Below, one piece after another: positions 1-6,179 of a DNA stretch of 10,614 bases. The notes under the pieces are model-generated. The model did not search any database. It saw nothing but the letters and a program-made list of their open reading frames with translations, and was not told the DNA's origin. Source of the DNA: Methylophilaceae bacterium. GTDB taxonomy: Bacteria > Pseudomonadota > Gammaproteobacteria > Burkholderiales > Methylophilaceae. The stretch is taken from positions 1 to 10,614 of the forward strand of contig RFOR01000014.1 in the NCBI GenBank assembly GCA_009926525.1. Direction: 5' to 3'. How positions within the stretch are numbered: position 1 is the stretch's first letter; each line of letters starts with the position of its first letter. The position numbers and the translations under genes are program-made.

Positions 1-40
1 ATAGGTTTTTCTCGATAATCTATACTTGTGATTATAACAA

Positions 41-316
41 CTAATACAACTGATCATGGTCACCAATATTGATCAGAATCACATCCCGTTTCTGAATCAG
101 CAACTCCAAGGTGATGCGATAAGAAAGATTGATAGAAATTGAGTGTAGCCCCTGCAGTCGACCACTCAACCCGTGCAGCCTGAGTGAGGGATGGAAGGTA
201 TTGGACTCCAATAGCTGTAAGGTCTTGAGGTACTGCCCCCTAAGGTCGGGGTGGCGCTTCAACCAACGTAGCGCGTATCGGTTGTAAGTTTCCGTGAAGA
301 CAAGCCGATAAGTCAT
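41..316 (-). CDS. RelE/ParE-superfamily toxin of a type II toxin-antitoxin pair
   Basis: A 91-residue protein with the size and pattern of a RelE/ParE-fold toxin; many members are ribosome-dependent mRNA endonucleases. Visible features are an N-terminal beta strand (YRLVFTETY), basic helices (RWLKRHPDLRGQYLKTLQLL, about residues 18-37), a LHGLSGRLQGLHSISI segment, the strand LSYRITLEL carrying a conserved-type Arg, and the C-terminal IGDHDQLY. That ending resembles the GxHxxxY/F tails of RelE, YafQ and StbE relatives, where the His and aromatic residue are often functional. Its ATG overlaps the stop of the upstream antitoxin gene by 4 nt (ATGA), so the two are translationally coupled. Family membership is clear by pattern; the exact subfamily and target (mRNA or, as for ParE, gyrase) are not settled. 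Stop codon is TAG. Confidence 0.85.
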   Translation of the reverse strand: MTYRLVFTETYNRYALRWLKRHPDLRGQYLKTLQLLESNTFHPSLRLHGLSGRLQGLHSISINLSYRITLELLIQKRDVILINIGDHDQLY

Positions 317-570
317 ACAGAGCGTTCAAGTCTAGCGAGGTGCTCCTCCGGCGTCTCGATAACGAACCTACCTGCGTTCATATCGGCACGAGATTGCGAC
401 AGCGCGGCCTCGAGCTCGCACTCCCTGAGGTACTCATAGTGCGCTACATCCATCACAACAAAGCGCTTATGTCCGCGCACCGAGATGATGGCCTCACTTG
501 CATCTGCAAGACCCGCCTCGATACTCGCGACCCCCCTCACCTTAAGATCATTTGCACTGATATCAGACAT
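313..570 (-). CDS. Phd/YefM-family antitoxin
   Basis: An 85-residue antitoxin of the Phd/YefM type. The N-terminal part (SDISANDLKVRGVASIEAGL, then a segment ending in AIISVRGHKRFVVMD) has the alpha/beta layout of the YefM DNA-binding dimer, including the hallmark 'isvrGk.r.vvm....Y' stretch. After HYEYLRECELEAAL comes a charged, probably flexible C-terminal tail (about residues 58-85) of the kind that wraps and neutralises the toxin. A clear ribosome binding site GAGGAA (complement of 577-582) sits 5 nt before the ATG. It is first in the two-gene unit, as usual, which gives an excess of labile antitoxin. Autorepression is expected from the family, and inverted repeats just upstream could be its operator. 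Phd/YefM antitoxins often pair with YoeB/Txe; here the toxin looks more RelE/StbE-like. Confidence 0.88.
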   Translation of the reverse strand: MSDISANDLKVRGVASIEAGLADASEAIISVRGHKRFVVMDVAHYEYLRECELEAALSQSRADMNAGRFVIETPEEHLARLERSV

Positions 571-590
571 GACCGTTCCTCAACTATGAC

Positions 591-609
591 GATTAAATCC
601 TATTTAATC
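591..609. promoter_or_regulatory. Inverted repeat upstream of antitoxin, probable operator
   Basis: Perfect 8-bp inverted repeat GATTAAAT-CCT-ATTTAATC (arms 591-598 and 602-609). It begins 21 bp upstream of the antitoxin ATG and lies just outside the ribosome binding site. The position and symmetry suit the operator of an autoregulating Phd/YefM dimer. The symmetry is seen directly; the regulatory role is inferred. Confidence 0.55.
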
Positions 610-621
610 ACACCACTAAGA

Positions 622-637
622 ATACTGCAAACAGTAT
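622..637. promoter_or_regulatory. Second inverted repeat in the toxin-antitoxin promoter region
   Basis: Perfect 6-bp inverted repeat ATACTG-CAAA-CAGTAT, 12 bp beyond the first repeat. It overlaps a candidate minus-strand -10 element, so a bound repressor would block RNA polymerase. It could be a second antitoxin site of different sequence or chance symmetry in AT-rich DNA. Confidence 0.4.
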
Positions 638-660
638 GGTTAATAACACTATTTTCGCAA
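633..660 (-). promoter_or_regulatory. Candidate promoter of the toxin-antitoxin module
   Basis: On the minus strand TTGCGA (660-655) lies 16 nt from CATACT (638-633), each matching four of six consensus positions. Transcription would start near 626 and give a leader of about 55 nt before the antitoxin. This is the best spaced pair I can find, but the match is modest. Confidence 0.3.
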
Positions 661-849
661 CACATTAACTCAAACTTTCCTGGAAAAAGAGAGCGCACTT
701 TTCTGTAATCCACTGGATTCATTGAAAAAAATTATCAATGCCCCAATCTAATGCACGCTAATACCATTTATCGACCACCCCAAAAGAATGGGCACGGTAG
801 GTATTCAGCGATATAATTGAATTATCCATTTATTGATTCGAGCCAGGAA
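638..849. other. Intergenic region between the toxin-antitoxin module and the psiE-like gene
   Basis: About 210 bp of AT-rich DNA upstream of the psiE-like gene. No coding region or RNA gene is recognisable. A weak plus-strand promoter could be TTGAAA (722-727) with TCTAAT (747-752), but the 19-nt spacer is long. I see no Pho-box-like direct repeats, so nothing here supports phosphate control of the downstream gene. Confidence 0.4.
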
Positions 850-1251
850 ATGACCCCAAACCACTTCACCAAACTCACCCAGCGTGGCCTAAGCTTGGTT
901 GGCCAAGTTGTCCTCATCATCATCGCTATCGCCACCATATTTGCCGTGGTTCAGGAGATTACCCACATCTGGGAAGCTAAAGCGCTGACCGTGGGCGACT
1001 TACTGCTCATGTTCCTCTACCTAGAGGTGATGTCCATGCTGGGTCACTACCTCGGCTCCGGCAATCTACCCGTGCGCTACCCACTCTACATTGGCATCAT
1101 CGCTTTGGCGCGCTTCTTGGTGCTAGAGATTAAGGAGCTGGACGCGTTCCGCATGTGGGCGCTATCGGGTTCTATTCTCTTAATTGCCTTAGCCATTTTG
1201 ATTGTGCGTTACGGTCACGTGAAGTTCCCCTACACCGACCACTCGGACTAA
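850..1251 (+). CDS. PsiE-family (phosphate-starvation-inducible E) membrane protein
   Basis: A 133-residue inner-membrane protein by the ATG at 850. Four hydrophobic helices are visible: VGQVVLIIIAIATIFAVV, LLLMFLYLEVMSMLGHYL, YPLYIGIIALARFLVL and ALSGSILLIALAILIV. The central LEVMSMLGHYLGSGNLPVRY followed by the aliphatic third helix is characteristic of the PsiE family, whose molecular function is unknown. The reading frame can be extended to a TTG at 817, adding 11 polar residues. Neither start has a well-spaced ribosome binding site: AGGA is only 1 nt from the ATG, and TAGGT is 15 nt from the TTG. The ATG is preferred because the membrane region begins soon after it. The gene is monocistronic, convergent with hslR, and shares its terminator. 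The family name does not prove phosphate regulation here. Confidence 0.8.
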   Translation: MTPNHFTKLTQRGLSLVGQVVLIIIAIATIFAVVQEITHIWEAKALTVGDLLLMFLYLEVMSMLGHYLGSGNLPVRYPLYIGIIALARFLVLEIKELDAFRMWALSGSILLIALAILIVRYGHVKFPYTDHSD

Positions 1252-1266
1252 CAATCTAGCACAAAG

Positions 1267-1295
1267 AAAAAGGCGACACATTGGTCGCCTTTTTT
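1267..1295. terminator. Bidirectional intrinsic terminator between psiE-like gene and hslR
   Basis: Perfect 11-bp stem AAAAAGGCGAC / GTCGCCTTTTT (1267-1277 and 1284-1294) with a 6-nt loop. A run of six T follows on the plus strand, and the A run gives a U tract on the minus strand. It ends the psiE-like transcript and the rmuC-to-hslR operon. The hslR stop codon overlaps its edge. Confidence 0.9.
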
Positions 1296-1701
1296 AATAA
1301 TGACTAATTCCCGTAAACTTCTTAATGTCCCGGAGTTGCCGCTTGGTGGGTCGCCCCGCCCCTCTTTCACGCTTAGCATGATCCGCCTCCCTCGTCACGG
1401 CCGCGTTATCTCGTTTGGCGGCGCTCTCTTGCGTCTCCTCATACAGAAGAGCAGCCTCAGGCGCACCCCCGCGCTTCACTGATAAGGCTTTCACCACCAC
1501 TTCCATATCAAGATCCTTGCGGCGGATGTGGATCACTTGCCCCACGCGCACTTCTTTTGCTGGCTTAACACGGTCGCCATCCACATGAATCTTACCGCCA
1601 TCAATCGCGTCGGTCGCGAGGCTACGTGTCTTATAGAAACGCGCAGCCCACAGCCATTTATCTAAGCGGCATTTACCATCTGCAATATTATCTTGCGCCA
1701 T
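1294..1701 (-). CDS. hslR: Hsp15-type S4-domain RNA-binding protein
   Basis: A 135-residue protein, nearly the length of E. coli Hsp15. In that family the protein binds dissociated 50S subunits carrying a nascent peptidyl-tRNA and helps recycle stalled subunits. The N-terminal S4 domain spans about residues 11-70: CRLDKWLWAARFYKTRS, then GGKIHVDGDRVKPAKEVRVG. The rest is a strongly basic tail with READHAKRERGAGRPTKRQLRDIKKF, typical of the family and likely to contact rRNA. It is last in the operon, starting 8 nt after the stop of the Lon-like protease gene. No good ribosome binding site precedes the ATG, so coupling to the upstream gene is likely. Pairing a ribosome-rescue factor with a protease fits a protein quality-control role, which is inference. 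Confidence 0.92.
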   Translation of the reverse strand: MAQDNIADGKCRLDKWLWAARFYKTRSLATDAIDGGKIHVDGDRVKPAKEVRVGQVIHIRRKDLDMEVVVKALSVKRGGAPEAALLYEETQESAAKRDNAAVTREADHAKRERGAGRPTKRQLRDIKKFTGISHY

Positions 1702-1709
1702 ACTTAACT

Positions 1710-3974
1710 TTAACGTGGTGGATTTAACTGAATCGCACGGTTGTGCTGCAAGGCCATTCGGAAGGTCTCTAAGTGATGCTGTGCACGACCAAGGACTGAG
1801 TGTTCAGCATATCGCTCACCAGACAAGTCACCTGCAGGTTGATCCGTGAGGCGTTCAATTGCCTCGAGCACATTGCTCACAGGATAAATATGAAACTGAC
1901 CAGCTTGGACTGCCTCGATGACTTCATCATCAAGTAACAGGTGGGCGAGATTGCGACTAGGAATCAACACGCCCTGCTTGCCATCCAAGCCGATGGCCTT
2001 ACAAATTCGGAAGTAGCCTTCAATTTTTTCATTAAGTCCGCCGATGGCCATGACCTCACCATGCTGGTTCATCGCCCCCGTCACCGCCAAGCCCTGTTTA
2101 ATTGGCACGCCAGATAACGCAGAAAGCAAAGCATAAAGCTCCGCACACGAAGCAGAGTCACCCTCTACGCCGTAATACTCCTGCTCAAACACCAAGGACG
2201 CAGTGAGCGACAAAGGCGTGAGGCTACTAAAGCTTGCAGAGAGCCAGCTACGCAGGATCATGAGGCCCTTATCGTGGTTAGGCCCTGTCATTGCCACCTC
2301 GCGGTCGATATTAATGACCCCCTCGGCCCCTGCATAACATCTCGCCGATATACGTACAGGTGAACCGAAACTCAAGTCGCCCAAGTCGATATGGGTTAGC
2401 CCATTGATCTGACCGACCTGCTCGCCCGTTACATTAATCATCACCTCGCCATCAATCATCGATTCACGCAGTTGACGTTCTGGACTATTGTGGCGCTTTC
2501 TACGGGCATCTAAAGCCGATTGCACATCATCGGCACGCACAAATTCTGAGGCGGCAACATTCGCCATCACGGCACTCTCGAGCACTAACTTTTCTAGCAA
2601 GGAGAAGCGCGTACCAATTCGCGATTGATCATCAATAGTGCGCTGCATAAAGCGGATAAGCTTCACTACAGCATCAGCATCAAATGGTTTTAGGGCATAT
2701 TGATGGCAAAATTTTGCGATCAATCCAGATAGCGCTGAGTAAGCCGTTTGATTAGCCGGCATACTTTCCACAAAGTCCACTTTGATTTGGAAGTAACGTG
2801 CAAACTCTGGAAGCTCATCTTGCAATGCGTAATACTCTTCGCGCGTTGCAATTAATACCAATTTGACGTGAGCAGACAATGCCTCAGGGGCAAAATGAAT
2901 CCCAGCGTTCTGACCTGTCGCTCCACTCGGCTCTTCAATTTGGATAGTGCCATTACGTAAAAAACGATGAAGCTTCTCTAAAATCTGACTGCCGGATTGC
3001 TGATCTGCGTTGATATCGCGCAGATAAAACATCAAGGTGCCACCATGCGCTTTAAGTAAGTTACCTGCGCGCAGGCGCATGAAGTCAGCCGTGTTGCTAC
3101 TACTATCAGCGCTTTCCAGCCCACCAAACAGGGAACTGAACGATGGATCTTCATCAAAGATAACGGGTGAGCCTAAATCTGCACCAGCAAGATAAGCTGA
3201 ATTATCCACCATCACATTGACACGGAAGCGACCTAGGAAACCCTCAAGCAATCCTTCATTGTCACTACCTGAGCCTTGGTTAAAGATTTCTATATTTTCA
3301 CAAACATCGCGCATCAAGGCAGCTAGATAAAGGTCGAACTTAAGCAACTCAGCCATCGCAAATGGACTCGCATCCCCCTTCACGATCATGATTAAACGCG
3401 CGAACTGTTCAGTAAAGAATTTTTCTAGTGAGCGCTTTAATGCTTGCGCGAGTTTTGTTTCAACACCTTGATCATTCGCATCAACTTGATTAGCGTCTTC
3501 TTTTTTAGCGTCTTCTTTTTTAGCGGCTTTGTCAGACTTCACTTCTTCTTTAGATTCTTTAGACGCAGTCTGTGTAATAAGCGCGGGAATCACTTTAATC
3601 ATTTGACGAATAAAGGCATCCATATCATTACGAAGACGCACACCATGTCCAGCATTGAGATAAAGCGGTAGCGGCTTCTCTGGTGTCTCAAAATGGTAAA
3701 GTAAGACCAAATCATTTGGTTTTGCACGTTGAGCTGAGGCTGCTTGAATAGCCTGTAAAGTCAAAGATCTTCGACCACTTCCCGACTCACCGAGCACGAG
3801 CATATTGAAGCCTGGCTCAAAGATATTGAGCCCAAAATTAGCTGCCTGCTCAGCATCTTTCTGCCCGACCCATAATGGAAAATCATCTAAATTCAATGAT
3901 GAAGTATTCAGAAAGCCAAGCTCGCTAGCCTGCAGTGGGATATTGAGTTGTGCTGCTTTTAAGGAATATGACAT
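1710..3974 (-). CDS. LonB/YcbZ-like ATP-dependent protease (AAA plus Lon serine protease domain)
   Basis: A 754-residue protein of the non-classical Lon group (COG1067-like, related to E. coli YcbZ) with no N-terminal LAN domain. The P-loop GESGSGRRS is at residues 62-70, with Arg where classical Walker A motifs have Lys. A Walker-B-like GGTLMFYLRD is near 311-320. A charged insert at about 138-170 (KESKEE, then repeated KKEDA) interrupts the ATPase region and is encoded partly by a 15-bp tandem repeat. The C-terminal Lon protease domain (about 510-715) has the LonB-type EGDSAS with nucleophile Ser607 and, 43 residues on, Lys650 in LNEKIEG, the spacing of the Ser-Lys dyad. The protein is soluble, with no membrane segments. 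It lies 27 nt after moaE and 8 nt before hslR. Substrates are unknown, and the degenerate P-loop leaves it open whether ATP hydrolysis drives proteolysis. Confidence 0.88.
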   Translation of the reverse strand: MSYSLKAAQLNIPLQASELGFLNTSSLNLDDFPLWVGQKDAEQAANFGLNIFEPGFNMLVLGESGSGRRSLTLQAIQAASAQRAKPNDLVLLYHFETPEKPLPLYLNAGHGVRLRNDMDAFIRQMIKVIPALITQTASKESKEEVKSDKAAKKEDAKKEDANQVDANDQGVETKLAQALKRSLEKFFTEQFARLIMIVKGDASPFAMAELLKFDLYLAALMRDVCENIEIFNQGSGSDNEGLLEGFLGRFRVNVMVDNSAYLAGADLGSPVIFDEDPSFSSLFGGLESADSSSNTADFMRLRAGNLLKAHGGTLMFYLRDINADQQSGSQILEKLHRFLRNGTIQIEEPSGATGQNAGIHFAPEALSAHVKLVLIATREEYYALQDELPEFARYFQIKVDFVESMPANQTAYSALSGLIAKFCHQYALKPFDADAVVKLIRFMQRTIDDQSRIGTRFSLLEKLVLESAVMANVAASEFVRADDVQSALDARRKRHNSPERQLRESMIDGEVMINVTGEQVGQINGLTHIDLGDLSFGSPVRISARCYAGAEGVINIDREVAMTGPNHDKGLMILRSWLSASFSSLTPLSLTASLVFEQEYYGVEGDSASCAELYALLSALSGVPIKQGLAVTGAMNQHGEVMAIGGLNEKIEGYFRICKAIGLDGKQGVLIPSRNLAHLLLDDEVIEAVQAGQFHIYPVSNVLEAIERLTDQPAGDLSGERYAEHSVLGRAQHHLETFRMALQHNRAIQLNPPR
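3491..3520. repeat. 15-bp tandem repeat within the Lon-like protease gene
   Basis: Two perfect copies of tagcgtcttcttttt (3491-3505, 3506-3520), followed by a diverged partial copy. On the coding strand they encode the KKEDA repeats of the charged insert. The period is a multiple of three, so copy changes would keep the frame and only alter linker length. Confidence 0.85.
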
Positions 3975-4001
3975 GAGGTATTTTCTTATTGTTAATCTTG
4001 T

Positions 4002-4454
4002 TTACTGCTGCCAACGGCTTTTAGCTTGATCATCTGAGTCTTTGGCTTCTACCCAGCGTTCACCAGAGGGCGTTTGTTCTTTTTTCCAAAACGGGGCTTC
4101 TGTTTTTAGGTAATCCATCATAAATTCACAGGCAGTAAAAGCATCTTTGCGGTGGGCTGATGCCACCAAGACCAACACAATTTGATCTTGCGGCTTTAAT
4201 TCTCCTACACGATGAACAATTAAAGCATCTTCAATGGCCCACCTGTTTTTCGCTTGCTCTACAATACTTTCTAATGACTTCTCAGTCATCACAGGATAAT
4301 GCTCCAAGGTCATGGATGCGACATTGTCACCATCATTCAAATCTCTCACTTGCCCAACAAAGGAAACAATTGCGCCTATATTAGGATGGCTAAGACGCAT
4401 GGCGTTAACTTCAGCGCCGACATCAAAATTCTCAGTTTGGACACGTACTGCCAT
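4002..4454 (-). CDS. moaE: Molybdopterin synthase large (catalytic) subunit MoaE
   Basis: A 150-residue protein matching E. coli MoaE in length and motifs. With thiocarboxylated MoaD it inserts two sulfurs into precursor Z (cPMP) to make molybdopterin. Visible are IGAIVSFVGQVRD (27-38), LEHYPVMTEKSL, VHRVGEL (80-86), the SAHRKDAF block (99-106) and YLKTEAPFWKKE (115-126). Lys117 and Lys124 of that last block correspond to the catalytic lysines K119 and K126 of the E. coli enzyme. The gene starts 9 nt after the moaD stop with no convincing ribosome binding site, consistent with coupled, near-equal production of the two subunits. No moaA, moaC or moeA gene is in this window, so the rest of the pathway must be encoded elsewhere. 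Confidence 0.96.
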   Translation of the reverse strand: MAVRVQTENFDVGAEVNAMRLSHPNIGAIVSFVGQVRDLNDGDNVASMTLEHYPVMTEKSLESIVEQAKNRWAIEDALIVHRVGELKPQDQIVLVLVASAHRKDAFTACEFMMDYLKTEAPFWKKEQTPSGERWVEAKDSDDQAKSRWQQ

Positions 4455-4463
4455 CGTATTAAA

Positions 4464-4718
4464 TTAGCCGCCTGTCACCGGGGGGAAGAAGCCCACTTCA
4501 TCGCCATCTTTGACAGCAGACTCATCATCAACAAGCGCGTGATTAATGGCTGCACGTATGGTTTGCTTGCCGTTAAATAAATGAGCCCAAGCCTCACCGC
4601 GCTTAGCCAAGTGTGTTTTTAATTGCGCAATTGTTTTAACGCCCTCAGGCAATTCCATCTCTTCAGTCGAGTAGTTAAGTGACTCTTTTAATCTCGCAAA
4701 ATACAGCACGGTAATCAA
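4464..4718 (-). CDS. moaD: Molybdopterin synthase sulfur-carrier subunit MoaD
   Basis: An 84-residue ubiquitin-like beta-grasp protein that carries sulfur as a C-terminal thiocarboxylate to MoaE. It begins ITVLYFARLKE and ends DGDEVGFFPPVTGG, including the essential terminal Gly-Gly that is adenylated and sulfurated. The start is a TTG (4718-4716): alignment with the typical 'MIxVLFFA' N-terminus of MoaD puts the initiator exactly there. The TTG directly follows the rmuC stop (TAATTG, no spacer). A ribosome binding site GGGAG lies 8 nt upstream, inside the rmuC coding end. A weak start plus stop/start contact suggests reinitiation by ribosomes finishing rmuC. Confidence 0.94.
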   Translation of the reverse strand: MITVLYFARLKESLNYSTEEMELPEGVKTIAQLKTHLAKRGEAWAHLFNGKQTIRAAINHALVDDESAVKDGDEVGFFPPVTGG

Positions 4719-6062
4719 TTAATCGGCTCCCAACCCATCCACATCGACAATCTCATCAATGGGCAACGCTAACGAAGCTGCATCGCCAGCAAGCTCTACG
4801 CGCTCAATCTGAGAAAAGCGACGCGATATCTTTTGGCTAGTCGTTTGTACGTCTTGCGCATCTTCATGTGCCAAACGAATGTGGTCTGCAAGCTTCTTCA
4901 TCCGTGTATCAAAACGACCAAATTCTTTTCCTAACTTACCCAACTCTTCTTTAATAATGTGCACCTGCTTACGCGTTTCCACATCTTTAAGCACGGCACG
5001 TGCCGTATTCAATACGGCCATCAACGTGGTTGGGGATACGACCCAAACATTCTTCGCCATTGCATAATCAACAATGTCACGATGGTTCGCGTGAATCTCA
5101 GCAAACACCGCCTCTGCAGGGATAAACATCACCGCACCATCTGATGTGACATCCGCAATAATGTACTTACTCGCAATATCATCCACATGCTTTTTAACGT
5201 CAGCTTTAAACTGGCGCTGTGCAGTGATTTTTTCCGCATCCGTCACCCCGCTTTCGTACATACGATGATAATTTTCAAGCGGGAATTTTGAGTCTACTGC
5301 CACCATGCCAGTAGGCTCAGGCAAGAACAAGGCACAATCGACTCGCGTGCCGTTAGGAAGGGAGTACTGCATCTCATAAGTACCATTCGGCATTACGTTA
5401 CGCACCAAGCCCTCAAGCTGCACTTCACCAAAAGCACCCCGTGAGCGCTTATCGCCCAAGAGGGCCTGCAGGCTGACAACATTAGTCGTTAAGCCATCAA
5501 TCTTTTCTTGAGCTTTGTCAATCGTCGCCAAACGCTCCATCACACGCACAAAAGTGTCATTGGTTTTCTTAAACCCCTCATCTAAGCGCTCAGTCACTTT
5601 ACCGCTAATTTCTTCTAACCGCGTATCGACCACCTTACTCAAGCTTTCAATACTCGCTGTCAGTTGCAAAGTTGCATGACGCATTGTGGCCTGAATGAGC
5701 TCCTGCTCTGCCTTACCCTGTTCAGCTAATGTGGTATGGAGTTTTTCGATGACGTTTTCACGCGTTTGCGCAAGGCTAGTAGTTTGCGCTGTTTGCAAGG
5801 CCTGCATCGCTTCGCGGGTTTGGGCTAACTCTTGTGCAACTGCAGCCCTAAGACGCTCGCTAGATTCTTGAGACGAAGCATTAAGCCTATCGCCTAATTT
5901 ATTTAGACCATCATTCAAGTCAAGCAACATCGCCCTATGTTTTTCTTCGAGCTGAACAAGTAAAGCCCCTTCCGCATTTGGTTTGTTTGCAGACTGGCGC
6001 AACAACACAACTAACAATAGCAGTGCAAGAATGGAAATGATGAGTGTTAAAATTTCTAGCAT
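4719..6062 (-). CDS. rmuC: RmuC-family DNA recombination/nuclease-like protein
   Basis: A 447-residue RmuC protein; in E. coli, rmuC limits inversions and rearrangements at short inverted repeats. Residues 2-22 form a hydrophobic helix (LEILTLIISILALLLLVVLL), so the protein is probably tethered to the inner membrane. Residues 35-200 are a long Ala/Glu/Gln-rich coiled coil. The RmuC domain (about 200-415) contains RSRGAFGEVQLE (207-217), VDCALFLPE (241-249) and VAVDSKFP (254-261). Glu213, Asp242 and Asp257-x-Lys259 form a PD-(D/E)XK-like pattern, and FIPAEAVFAE and WVVSPTTLMAVL follow, typical of the family. It heads the five-gene minus-strand operon. The ATG is fixed by the membrane helix that starts there, although no well-placed ribosome binding site precedes it. 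Confidence 0.95.
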   Translation of the reverse strand: MLEILTLIISILALLLLVVLLRQSANKPNAEGALLVQLEEKHRAMLLDLNDGLNKLGDRLNASSQESSERLRAAVAQELAQTREAMQALQTAQTTSLAQTRENVIEKLHTTLAEQGKAEQELIQATMRHATLQLTASIESLSKVVDTRLEEISGKVTERLDEGFKKTNDTFVRVMERLATIDKAQEKIDGLTTNVVSLQALLGDKRSRGAFGEVQLEGLVRNVMPNGTYEMQYSLPNGTRVDCALFLPEPTGMVAVDSKFPLENYHRMYESGVTDAEKITAQRQFKADVKKHVDDIASKYIIADVTSDGAVMFIPAEAVFAEIHANHRDIVDYAMAKNVWVVSPTTLMAVLNTARAVLKDVETRKQVHIIKEELGKLGKEFGRFDTRMKKLADHIRLAHEDAQDVQTTSQKISRRFSQIERVELAGDAASLALPIDEIVDVDGLGAD

Positions 6063-6075
6063 AAGCGCAATTATA
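6060..6075 (-). promoter_or_regulatory. Consensus -10 box immediately before the rmuC start codon
   Basis: A perfect TATAAT (6075-6070) lies only 7 nt from the rmuC ATG (6062-6060). If used, transcription would begin at or within a base or two of the start codon, giving an almost leaderless mRNA. At 17-nt spacing the -35 position reads AAGTGA, a poor match, so activation or another promoter is possible. Confidence 0.4.
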
Positions 6076-6096
6076 CCCCAAGCAATCTTGTCTCAC

Positions 6097-6108
6097 TTGA
6101 TGCATCAA
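6097..6108. promoter_or_regulatory. 12-bp perfect palindrome in the rmuC / dienelactone-hydrolase intergenic region
   Basis: TTGATGCATCAA reads the same on both strands. It sits about where the -35 region of the rmuC promoter would be and just upstream of the plus-strand promoter. A dimeric regulator site is possible; no protein is assigned. Confidence 0.35.
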
Positions 6109-6114
6109 TACGTG

Positions 6115-6143
6115 CTGAAATATTGTAAAATCTTATCTATAAG
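6115..6143 (+). promoter_or_regulatory. Candidate promoter of the dienelactone-hydrolase-family gene
   Basis: CTGAAA (6115-6120, four of six matches to TTGACA) is 17 nt from TATAAG (6138-6143, five of six matches to TATAAT). Transcription would start near 6150 and leave a leader of about 30 nt with a good ribosome binding site. Confidence 0.5.
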
Positions 6144-6145
6144 AT
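6130..6145. promoter_or_regulatory. Palindromic operator candidate over the -10 box
   Basis: Perfect 7-bp inverted repeat ATCTTAT-CT-ATAAGAT. The right arm contains the TATAAG -10 element of the plus-strand promoter, so a dimer bound here would exclude RNA polymerase. The symmetry is direct; the repressor role is inferred. Confidence 0.45.
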
Positions 6146-6179
6146 GCACTATTAATAAAATATTTTTGAGGATACCTTC

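Noticed and set aside
41..570. Toxin-antitoxin pair as part of a larger defence or mobile island
   Set aside because: No integrase, transposase, direct repeats or other defence genes are visible here. The left flank is cut off, so only the two-gene module can be supported.
340..708. A 122-codon open frame on the plus strand opposite the antitoxin gene
   Set aside because: It is antisense to a convincing Phd/YefM antitoxin, has no recognisable protein features, and its extension past 570 runs through AT-rich promoter DNA.
721..739. ATTGA...TCAAT inverted repeat before the psiE-like gene
   Set aside because: Five-bp arms with a 9-nt AT-rich spacer are expected by chance in such DNA.
817..849. 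TTG extension of the psiE-like gene
   Set aside because: The added 11 residues precede the family-like region and lack a well-spaced ribosome binding site. It is kept only as an alternative because the ATG at 850 also lacks an ideal one.
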